Source: a bacterium (GTDB lineage: Bacteria > Planctomycetota > Planctomycetia > Planctomycetales > Planctomycetaceae). From it: a DNA stretch of 64,000 bases. Below the pieces are notes generated by a model. That model was not told where the DNA came from. It worked only from the letters and a program-made list of their open reading frames with translations, and searched no databases. Of this stretch, positions 1 through 7,379 are shown one piece after another; positions within the stretch are counted from its first letter, which is position 1; each line of letters starts with the position of its first letter. Both the position numbers and the translations under genes were made by a program. The stretch spans positions 248,001-312,000 of the forward strand of contig WGME01000007.1 in NCBI GenBank assembly GCA_016125225.1. The letters are read 5' to 3'.

Positions 1-65
1 CGTGGGGGATGTCTGACTGACAGGCGAAGCCGGTCGATCTGGGGTTCTGAGTGCAGGGGACGAGG

Positions 66-696
66 GTGTACCGCAACGTGGAGCAGTGGATGGAGATTCG
101 CCGTCAGGTGTTGAATCACGAGATCAGCCAACGTCAGGCATGGCGGGAGTATGATCTCCATTGGCAGCATTGAAGAGGAATCTATTGCAATCGGTGCTGT
201 CGGAGAAACGGGCGGCCGGACCAGCGCGGGCTTCGAAGCTCGATCGGTTTCGGCCGGTGATCGACGCGATTCTGGAGGCCGACATGACCACGCATCGCAA
301 GCAGCGGCACACGGCGTGGCGGATTTACGAACGGCTCAAGGCTGAGCGCGGTCACGATGGCGGCTACCGCCGCTGCGGGTCCGTTCCCTCAACGAACTGA
401 ACGAGCAATGAGAGTCGTGGTGCCGTCAGGATCTGGAACAGACGGCTCAGAAGTAGTCGGTGCTAAAACGAGAGCGTTTGATCGATGATCAAGCCGCTTT
501 CCTGCCGATTGCGGAGCCGGATTTCGAATCACGGCGGGTTGTTCCAAGCCAGGCGGATTCGCTATCGCTGGTGACGTTCGATGGCAACCAGTATTCGGTT
601 CCCGCGCAGTATGCCCATCGGCGTGGGATCGTCGTGGCGGGAATCGAAGAACTGAAGATCATCTTCGAGGACCAACTCCTCGCCCGACATCTTGCC
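66..696 (+). pseudogene. istA: Decayed IS21-family transposase istA
   Basis: Pieces of an IstA-type transposase are readable in different frames. A GTG at 66 opens VYRNVEQWMEIRRQ and stops after about 36 codons (TGA near 172). A second frame (161-400) carries KLDRFRPVIDAILEAD and RKQRHTAWRIYERLKAERG, the classic IS21 N-terminal region. A third piece (460-696) carries the C-terminal Mu-type part (SLVTFDGNQYSVPAQYAHR). Most of the central DDE catalytic core is missing. The end runs without a break into IstB-like sequence, so a deletion removed the normal gene junction. The element is dead. No terminal inverted repeat was identified, because the left end lies at or beyond the window edge. Confidence 0.8.
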
Positions 697-1178
697 TTCC
701 TGCTGCAACTCAGTGAGCCCGAACTTCTCGAACGGGAACGCAAAGCCGCGGAACGGCGACTCGAGGCAGCCCAGTTCCGGCATCCTAAGACGCACCTCGC
801 TACCGTTCTCGGTGTAGCGGCCTGTCAACAGGGATACAAGGTCCGCTTCTTTCGCGTGACTGAGCTGATTACACCGCTGCTGGAAGTGCGGGAAGACAAA
901 GAGCTGACAACGGTTCAAGAAACCGTTGTCATGAGTGGATCTGCTTATCCTTGATGAACTCGGTTATGTCCCGGCTACCAAAGCCGACGCGGAACTGCTG
1001 TTCGATGTCATCACCATGATCTACGAGCGGCTCAGCGCGATCATCACGACCAATCTGCCGTTCGAGAACTGGACCGAGGTCCTCGGCAGCGAACGGCTTA
1101 CCGGAGCGGCGCTCGATCGCCTGACCCACCGCTGTCACATTCTGGAAACCCGCGGCGATAGTAACAGGCACAATGACG
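697..1178 (+). pseudogene. istB: Decayed IS21-family helper ATPase istB
   Basis: IstB-like sequence starts at FLLQLSEPELLERERKAAER and continues ATVLGVAACQQGYKVRFFRVTELI up to a stop near 954. It resumes in another frame from 935 with [20 protein letters not shown] (Walker B region) and ends with [20 protein letters not shown]. The stretch that normally carries the Walker A P-loop is deleted between residues equivalent to RHPK and THLAT, and there is at least one frameshift. The product cannot bind ATP in the normal way. It forms one unit with the istA remnant upstream. Confidence 0.8.
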
Positions 1179-1190
1179 CCGAAAGCCATC

Positions 1191-1561
1191 AAGTTCCCCC
1201 ACCTGATTCACCGAATCCAAGTTCAGGAACAACCGATCACGCCCAGCGACCTTCCGCGATCCCGCCGGGCTATCTCCCCAACCAGCAATGCACTTTTGCT
1301 CCGCCCAGCACCACACTTTCACATAGTCGCCTATGGGCTGCGAATCATCAACCTGATACGCGGTATCGACTGCTTCACGCCTAATGGCTATTGGTTGTGT
1401 TCGTTTGGCCACTACTCATCTCCATTCGAGCCTTGCAAGTTTGGGATACAGAACTACAGAAGAACTCTGCTTTTTGGATTGACAGTTGGGTCTAGCAGTT
1501 TAAGATCAACTTGTTCCGATCGGAACACCTCTCTTCTTTCGTCATTTCAGGAGTCTCTCGC
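1191..1561. other. Intergenic region between IS21 remnant and DUF1559 gene
   Basis: No coding sequence is recognisable here. The left part is probably flank or the tail of the IS21 remnant. The last 90 bases hold a promoter-like pair and a Shine-Dalgarno sequence for the downstream gene. Confidence 0.5.
1479..1506 (+). promoter_or_regulatory. Candidate sigma-70 type promoter for the DUF1559 gene
   Basis: A perfect TTGACA (1479-1484) is followed after 16 bases by TAAGAT (1501-1506), which matches the -10 consensus at four of six positions. It would give a leader of about 50 bases before the ATG at 1562. Planctomycete promoter consensus is less certain than in E. coli, so this is a suggestion from sequence only. 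Confidence 0.4.
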
Positions 1562-2590
1562 ATGGCGCTGCATCGTGGACGCAAACAGGGTTTCACCCTC
1601 ATTGAACTGCTGGTTGTGATCGCGATCATCGCGATCCTGATTGCTCTCCTGCTGCCCGCTGTCCAACAGGCCCGCGAGGCCGCTCGCCGAACACAATGCA
1701 GGAACAATTTCAAACAGATCGGCTTGGCCCTTCACAACTATCATGACAATTTCAATGCGTTTCCCATTGGTGTCACAACATCAACTTCGGGGGGATGGGG
1801 ACACTCGTTCTGGATTGGTCTGCTGCCCTATGTCGACCAGGCTCCGCTGTTCAACCAGTTCGCATCCTACGGCGCGTCAACGGGTTACACCGGTGGTGGG
1901 GCAACCTCAACAGGACAGACGATCAATGGCCCGTTGGTTCGTGGACTGACTCTGCCGTTCCTGGCATGTCCGTCGAGCCCATTGCCGAATCTCAAGGATA
2001 CTGGAGCTGGTATCCAAACCCAGATCGCCCACTATGTCGGTATTTCTGGTGCCGTCGATGACGCAACGGGGACGACGAATGGCTTTTTCAATTCGACAGC
2101 AACGCCGCAATTCAATAGTAGCAACTGCTGCAGCTGTACCGTGCAGGGGATTCATGCACGGGGCGGAACACTGCTGGCAAATCGCAGCTTGAACTTTAAA
2201 GATCTGACGGATGGAACCAGCAATATCATGATGGTGAGCGAGCAATCCGATTACGGCCTGAACACGACGGGTCAACAGATACAAATCACCAACAACCATG
2301 GTTTCATGATGGGAACGAGTTCGCTATCCCAGACCGAGGCCGAGCGGCACTTCAATCTCACAACGATTCGCTACTCTCCGAATGCTGTCAAACGAACCGG
2401 AGCAGTCGGAGGCTTGCCAGGTGTTTGTAATAACGATGGTGTGAACAATGGCGTCTTCTCTCCTCATACCGGTGGCGTGCATGCCTTGGTCGGAGATGGC
2501 ACCGTGCGGTTCATCAGCGAAAATATCGATCTGACCATTCTGAAACGCGTTGCCACGCGGAACGACGGTCAGACGGTCAGTGACTTCTAA
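1562..2590 (+). CDS. DUF1559 family pilin-like (type II secretion G-like) protein
   Basis: The 342-residue product begins with a type IV pilin-like prepilin signal, G10-FTLIELLVVIAIIAIL, followed by the PAVQQAREAARR motif. This is the hallmark of the large planctomycete DUF1559 (SBP_bac_10) family. Near the C-terminus (about residues 303-318) GGVHALVGDGTVRF matches the family's H-x-DG motif. Expected processing is by prepilin peptidase after Gly10, giving an anchored or pseudopilus-like protein. Its role is unknown although dozens of paralogues occur per genome. ATG 1562 was chosen over an in-frame codon at 1511 because AGGAG (1549-1553) lies 8 bases upstream and the prepilin leader then has normal length. 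A strong terminator follows at once. Confidence 0.92.
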   Translation: MALHRGRKQGFTLIELLVVIAIIAILIALLLPAVQQAREAARRTQCRNNFKQIGLALHNYHDNFNAFPIGVTTSTSGGWGHSFWIGLLPYVDQAPLFNQFASYGASTGYTGGGATSTGQTINGPLVRGLTLPFLACPSSPLPNLKDTGAGIQTQIAHYVGISGAVDDATGTTNGFFNSTATPQFNSSNCCSCTVQGIHARGGTLLANRSLNFKDLTDGTSNIMMVSEQSDYGLNTTGQQIQITNNHGFMMGTSSLSQTEAERHFNLTTIRYSPNAVKRTGAVGGLPGVCNNDGVNNGVFSPHTGGVHALVGDGTVRFISENIDLTILKRVATRNDGQTVSDF

Positions 2591-2619
2591 GCCATCAATG
2601 CCGAAGTGCGGTCAATTTA

Positions 2620-2656
2620 GTCCTGCTGCATGGATTCATGCAGCAGGACGTTTTCT
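2620..2656 (+). terminator. Rho-independent terminator after DUF1559 gene
   Basis: A perfect 13-bp stem (2620-2632 with 2637-2649), GATT loop, then GTTTTCTT. It starts 30 bases after the stop codon. Confidence 0.85.
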
Positions 2657-2676
2657 TAACACCTAACACTGGTTGA

Positions 2677-3153
2677 ATGACAACAATGAAGTTCAGCATC
2701 TCATCGTTCGCTATTCTGACATCGTTTGCTGTGCTCGGCGGAGTGGCGGGTTGCGGCGGCGGCAGCAATCTTCCATCGGGAGATACGGGAACCGTGCGTG
2801 GCAGGGTTACGTACAATGGGAATCCGGTCCCAGCTGGGTGTACTGTAGTCTTCACGCGAGATGAAGATGGTTTGCTGGGAACTGGTACTGTTGATTCCAG
2901 TGGCGACTACCTGCTGCGCATGCGCGATGGATTAAAAATCGTCGTTGGTGTCTACCGTGTGTCTGTCTCCCCCCCGGACGTGGCAGCCAATCTGGATCAG
3001 GATGAGATCATGCGGTTGCAGCAGGCAGGCAAACTGCCTGACCCGGCGAAAGTCAAAGAAGTGCCTCTGAAGTATCGCAGTCCGGAAGATTCCACCTTAA
3101 TTTGCGATGTGCAGCCGGGTGCGAATACCTTCGACATTGATATGAAAGATTGA
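2677..3153 (+). CDS. Small lipoprotein with carboxypeptidase-regulatory-like fold
   Basis: The 158-residue product has an N-terminal hydrophobic signal ending in LGGVAGC, a lipobox with the acylated cysteine at residue 26, followed by a GGG linker. The body (TVRGRVTYNGNPVPAGCTVVF, then a DSSGDYLLRMRDG-type segment) resembles the carboxypeptidase-regulatory or transthyretin-like beta-sandwich that planctomycetes often encode next to DUF1559 genes. No catalytic residues are expected and the function is unknown. An alternative ATG lies at 2686. The gene follows the DUF1559 gene by 86 bases but a terminator stands between them, so co-transcription would need readthrough. Its last codons and stop are copied 74 bases downstream. 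Confidence 0.85.
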   Translation: MTTMKFSISSFAILTSFAVLGGVAGCGGGSNLPSGDTGTVRGRVTYNGNPVPAGCTVVFTRDEDGLLGTGTVDSSGDYLLRMRDGLKIVVGVYRVSVSPPDVAANLDQDEIMRLQQAGKLPDPAKVKEVPLKYRSPEDSTLICDVQPGANTFDIDMKD

Positions 3154-3241
3154 TCTGCCGCTGCGACTGGTGACCCCTCGACGATTAACGAGTCGCCGCC
3201 CGAGTCGACATTGATATGAAAGATTGATCTGCCGCTGCGAC
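3131..3241. repeat. 37-bp direct repeat duplicating the 3' end of the lipoprotein gene
   Basis: The 37-base sequence at 3131-3167, which begins TCGACATTGATATGAAAGAT and contains the lipoprotein's last codons and stop, recurs exactly at 3205-3241. The offset is 74 bases. The 37 bases between the copies are not themselves repeated. Confidence 0.95.
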
Positions 3242-3261
3242 CCTTCACGATGAATGTTTTA

Positions 3262-3299
3262 AGGCACGGTTCTGTCTCAGAACCGTGCCTCGTGCTTTT
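3262..3299 (+). terminator. Terminator between convergent genes
   Basis: A perfect 13-bp stem AGGCACGGTTCTG (3262-3274) with CAGAACCGTGCCT (3278-3290), loop TCT, followed by CGTGCTTTT on the plus strand. It ends where the minus-strand TPR gene's stop codon begins. The minus direction lacks a clear U-tract. Confidence 0.75.
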
Positions 3300-4501
3300 C
3301 AGGGAACCTGTTGCCGTAGTTGTGCGGCAAGGCGTGGCTGTCCAAGTTCCGAATAAAGGGTTGCCAACTCGGTCACGCGTTGCCGCTCTGATACAGGATC
3401 AGAAAACGTCTGTTGCTGCAATTGCACGACCCGGAGAGAGAGCTCTGTTAAGCGACGGTTTTCGCGGAAATGAATCTCTGCTTCATCGGTACGACTGGTA
3501 CGTTGGAGCACTTGTGCCAATTTATAGTGAGCCCCTTTATTCCACGGCTGAGACTGCAGCACTTCACGAAAGTCTTGCTCTGCTTTTTTATCATCCCGAC
3601 GGTCAAAGGCTAAGGTTCCTCGCAGCTCCATAGCCTGGAGGTTCGTGGGAACTTGATCCAGGATCTGTTCTACGATTGCCATTGCCGTGTCCATGTCTCC
3701 TTGAGCCCGCAGTAATTCCGCTTGAGACAATTGGTCGTCAATGGTCAATTCAGTACGAGACTGCAACTCCTCGATGTATTGACTCGCGAGTGAGAATTCT
3801 CCTAGTTGAAGAGCGAGTCGAATCGATCGTCTAAGAGTGATATCGACGGCTTCCGAAGATAGCTCATTCTTGTGCTGGAGAGCACTCTTGTAAAACGCCT
3901 TGGCGGAAACCGGGTCTGCTAACTGTTCATAGGCCCGAGCCATCAGGTATGCAGTGAGCGGGAGATCCTGATTCCCTGCCACGAGTTCCTTTCCGATGGC
4001 AAGAACATCCAGAAACCGTCCTTCATCCAAGCGGACTTGCATGAGTTGCTCTTGAGCATTGACATACAACGCACTGGTCGCCGGAACAGCTTTGAGAGCC
4101 AGTGTCGCCAGCAAGAACTCACCAGCGGATCTGGCTTCATGAGAGAGCATCAGCAGTTGATCGGCGGGGAGACGCTCTGGATGCGGAATCGTGCTGAAGC
4201 AACCCAAGGCTTCCTGACGTTGTCCGAGTCTCAAAAACGTTCGAGACCACAGCCATTTGGCCTCCGGATAGTCCCCTGATGCTTGATTCACGGCGGCATT
4301 CAGCAATTCCGCCGCATGGCGCGGCTCCTGCTCGAACGATTGCTCTGCCTGTCGATAGAGCCTGTAAGGTTCCAACTGCGTTTGCCAAAACCAATAACCC
4401 GCTACCAGCAGCATGCCACCAACCGCCAAGCCGGCAAGTTTGCGGAGAGGGCTCTTACGCATGGGAGGAGCAGAAATCGCTGGTCGTCGTGATTTGGCCA
4501 T
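3299..4501 (-). CDS. Membrane-anchored TPR repeat protein
   Basis: The product is about 400 residues. A cytoplasmic basic N-terminus is followed by one transmembrane helix (about residues 21-41, LAGLAVGGMLLVAGYWFW). The rest is helical with several tetratricopeptide-like units (for example AKAFYKSALQHKNE, ELLRAQGDMDTAMAIVEQIL, AHYKLAQVLQRTSRTDEAEIHF). It is a likely periplasmic scaffold with no enzymatic motif. ATG 4501 is taken as the start; a GTG directly upstream (4504) is possible. The gene follows the CRTAC1-type gene on the same strand with a gap of about 100 bases. This CRTAC1-TPR pairing is common in planctomycetes, which suggests a shared extracytoplasmic role. Confidence 0.8.
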   Translation of the reverse strand: MAKSRRPAISAPPMRKSPLRKLAGLAVGGMLLVAGYWFWQTQLEPYRLYRQAEQSFEQEPRHAAELLNAAVNQASGDYPEAKWLWSRTFLRLGQRQEALGCFSTIPHPERLPADQLLMLSHEARSAGEFLLATLALKAVPATSALYVNAQEQLMQVRLDEGRFLDVLAIGKELVAGNQDLPLTAYLMARAYEQLADPVSAKAFYKSALQHKNELSSEAVDITLRRSIRLALQLGEFSLASQYIEELQSRTELTIDDQLSQAELLRAQGDMDTAMAIVEQILDQVPTNLQAMELRGTLAFDRRDDKKAEQDFREVLQSQPWNKGAHYKLAQVLQRTSRTDEAEIHFRENRRLTELSLRVVQLQQQTFSDPVSERQRVTELATLYSELGQPRLAAQLRQQVP

Positions 4502-4607
4502 CACAGGTTCGATATTGAAGCAGAACGAATATCACGTAATACGGTCGGTACCTCAGCATGCGAGGCCCGAATTCCAGTATAGCCATCTGGTTGGCCGCGG
4601 TGCTGCC

Positions 4608-6338
4608 TCAATCCAAATCCGTGCCGTGTCCTTCAACAAGGACCTGATATCCGGATTGCGCCGCGAGAGAAAATCGTTCACGTCGCATTGATGGCCAATG
4701 AATGATAATCTCGACAGTCGCCATGATTGGTTCGATGGGAATCACGATTCGCGAATCGGACTGCGACAGGTAGCCACTCCCGCTTTTTACGAAATGGACA
4801 AGGTTTCGTGATGGCCGAGAAATACTGACTTTCGCACCGATGGGGTCGCGCGAACTCTGGCGACCCACCAACCGCAGATGCAACGGCGGTAATGTCACCA
4901 ATCGATTTCGCAGCACCACCAGCGGTTCATCCAGAGAGCTGACAACGAGATCAATCGCCCCATCGTTGTTCCAGTCGCCAGCTGCGCCGCCGCGTGCTGA
5001 ATGGGGAATGCTGAACCAGGAACCCGCTCTGGCACTGACATCCTCGAACCGCTGGCCATCCCGATTTCTCAAGAGATAAGCCGATTGTCGATAGGGGCTG
5101 ATGCGTGAGTGGTACTGCACATGCCCATTGAGAACGTACAGATCAGGCCAGCTATCGCCGTCGAAATCTTGAAAGCCGGTTCCAAAGCCGACGAGATGCC
5201 TTCCGATCCCTACCAACCCCATACGAGATGTCGCATGCTGAAATTGTCCATGCCCCAGGTTCAGATACAATGAGTTGTCTTCGAGCTCAAAGTTAGTCAC
5301 CCAGACATCTGGCAGGCCGTCTCCGCTGATATCATCAGCATCAACTCCCATGCTCCCTTCGGGCGTGCCCAATTCGTTATATGCGAGGCCTGAAGCTTCT
5401 CCAATTTCCGCCAATGGGAATTCAGAACGACCCAGATAGAGATGGTTACCCACAACATCGTTCGCAACATAAAGATCAGGAACGCCGTCGTCATTCAGAT
5501 CGCATGCCAAAACTCCTAGCCCCATGCCATCCGATCGGATACCCGCCTGCTGACTCATCTCTTCAAAGCGACCATTCCCCTGATTCATGAAGAGATGATC
5601 AGCTTGTGGTGCAAATTGCTGTGGTGGTGGCACATCCTCGGGAGCAGTTCGATTATCAGGTGACCAGCTGACATAACTTGCGACATAAAGGTCAAGATTG
5701 CCGTCGGAATTCAGGTCCAGAAATGCAGCCGCGGTATGCCAACCTGAGACCGTGAGACCTGCGGGTTCCGAGTCAGAATAAAAGGTCCCGTCGCCGAGAT
5801 TTCGCCACAATTCACAGCGGCCATAGCATGTCAGAAGCAAGTCCGGGAAGCCGTCGTTGTCGATATCTCCTGCGAGAATGCCGTGAGAATAATCGGTGGC
5901 GACCGTTATCCGCGCCTCAACTGTAGTGTCTTTAAAACTTTCAGATGCAGCCTGCCGAAAGAGATGCCCGGGAACACCGCTTGGCACACTCGTGACAGGA
6001 TCGATTGTTCCACCGCCGACGGTGTAGATGTCCAATAGGGAATCCAAATCGTAATCGACGAGCCCTACGCCTCCCCCTACCGTTTCAAGAATCGTGTTTC
6101 TTCCAGCGGAACGGCCTGTCTCGTATCCAGCCTGAATTCCTACGCGTTCGGTGACATCTTCAAACCAGTCATTGGCTTGAGGAGCACGAGCGGAAATCGA
6201 CGGAAGATCGCCTTGTGTTGATGATGGCAAGGCTTGACGCTCCGCAGGCATTGGCGGCTCTGAGTCGCATCCCCAGCAGAACACGCTACCGACCAGGCAC
6301 ATCACGCGGACAGCATCTCGTCCCGCAAGAGTAATCAT
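4608..6338 (-). CDS. CRTAC1 family protein (FG-GAP/VCBS repeats with ASPIC/UnbV domain)
   Basis: This 576-residue exported protein starts with a hydrophobic leader ending in FCWGC, possibly a lipoprotein signal though not an ideal lipobox. Repeated calcium-binding beta-propeller blades follow: DYDLDSLLDIYT, DIDNDGFPDLLLT, DLNSDGNLDLYVA, DLNDDGVPDLYVA, DDISGDGLPDVWVT, DFDGDSWPDLYVL and DWNNDGAIDLVVS. The last 80 or so residues (LVGRQSSRDPIGAKVSI onward) match the ASPIC/UnbV domain. The family is extracellular and often adhesive or glycan-associated, and its exact function is unknown. ATG 6338 is preferred over a TTG at 6353, although no strong Shine-Dalgarno sequence is visible. It heads a probable two-gene unit with the TPR protein downstream. 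Confidence 0.88.
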   Translation of the reverse strand: MITLAGRDAVRVMCLVGSVFCWGCDSEPPMPAERQALPSSTQGDLPSISARAPQANDWFEDVTERVGIQAGYETGRSAGRNTILETVGGGVGLVDYDLDSLLDIYTVGGGTIDPVTSVPSGVPGHLFRQAASESFKDTTVEARITVATDYSHGILAGDIDNDGFPDLLLTCYGRCELWRNLGDGTFYSDSEPAGLTVSGWHTAAAFLDLNSDGNLDLYVASYVSWSPDNRTAPEDVPPPQQFAPQADHLFMNQGNGRFEEMSQQAGIRSDGMGLGVLACDLNDDGVPDLYVANDVVGNHLYLGRSEFPLAEIGEASGLAYNELGTPEGSMGVDADDISGDGLPDVWVTNFELEDNSLYLNLGHGQFQHATSRMGLVGIGRHLVGFGTGFQDFDGDSWPDLYVLNGHVQYHSRISPYRQSAYLLRNRDGQRFEDVSARAGSWFSIPHSARGGAAGDWNNDGAIDLVVSSLDEPLVVLRNRLVTLPPLHLRLVGRQSSRDPIGAKVSISRPSRNLVHFVKSGSGYLSQSDSRIVIPIEPIMATVEIIIHWPSMRRERFSLAAQSGYQVLVEGHGTDLD

Positions 6339-6353
6339 GGAAAATTCTTGCAA

Positions 6354-6770
6354 CTGCGGTAGATGAAGGACGACAGGAGAAATACTCGCAACGATCGAGC
6401 CAGGTTAAACGATAGCGGTTGCAAGAGACTGTTGGTAACCCTTCGGTTCCGTAGGCGGGATACGGCTTTCATTCCGAGCGGCCTCAAGACTTGGGACGAT
6501 GCGATTTTACGTCAAATTCTGAGTTTTGCAAAGCGTTGCAAAACCTCACAAGATGACGCTTGTACGCACCGTCATTGGGACATTTCTCCATAATTTTCCG
6601 TAGAGAAATCGGGCGGCAATTTCGGGTCTCAAAGGCAACCATCAAAGGTATTGGGGAACGCATTTCAGAAGGACTGAATTCCGACTGTTTCGACGTTCTC
6701 TTTCCGCTTCAAAGCGGGCTAAAGCGAATGGGCAACCTCAACCAGAATTTGAAGTCACGACAATACCCAG
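6354..6770. other. Intergenic region, nothing recognised
   Basis: This lies between the start of the minus-strand CRTAC1 gene and a decayed transposase. No conserved coding segment, hairpin or repeat stands out. It must hold the CRTAC1 promoter. Confidence 0.5.
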
Positions 6771-7272
6771 ATGGCGAAGATATTCCACCCACTGCTGGCC
6801 CCGATCGCGTCTGGCACCGACCAAGTGTTTCCAGTTTCTGAAGGAAGAGTTCAAGCTCCTCCGCAACCGGTTCGAAGGCGAGGTTCACACGAAGCCGGCA
6901 GAGCGAACGCAGCTTTCGGAGATTGGCGAGGCGTTGGGCCGGGTGATCGAAGAACTGATCGCCATCGTCACCGCGAGTACGTTACCACCGGTGGATGCGC
7001 AACGAGCACGGCCAGAAGTTCAAGCTTCGAATGGTGGCCAGCGGAATCCCGGAGAGGTCCGTAAACTGGGCATCAAACAGCTTTGCCGACAAACGGTGCA
7101 GAACATTCAGTAAGAAGGTTCCGTGCCAGACCGCACTTCTGACAAATGGACCACGTTTCTCGAACGGCCCAAGAACACGCTATTGGCGCGTGATTTCTTC
7201 TCAGTGAAGGCAGTCACGGCCCTTGGCATACAGAACCTGAATGGTCTCGTGATGCTGTCGAAGGAAACATAA
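6771..7272 (+). pseudogene. Decayed DDE integrase/transposase
   Basis: The start reads MAKIFHPLLAPIAS, followed after a frame change by FLKEEFKLLRNRFEGEVHTK and ALGRVIEELIAIVT. Later frames give RMVASGIPE, RKLGIKQLCRQTVQNI and finally ARDFFSVKAVTALGIQNLN, the first part of the DDE catalytic domain. These phrases are typical of a widespread planctomycete integrase-type transposase with an rve domain. At least three frameshifts are present. Nothing after the first catalytic-domain segment remains, so the C-terminal half is lost. Confidence 0.75.
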
Positions 7273-7379
7273 AGGCAGTACTGGCGGGAAGCGGACCTCG
7301 TACGAAATGTCGGCTCATTTCAGCCTGTTATCTCACGACACATGTGTTAGAATTGATGCAACGAGGGCGCGCTCGTTCA

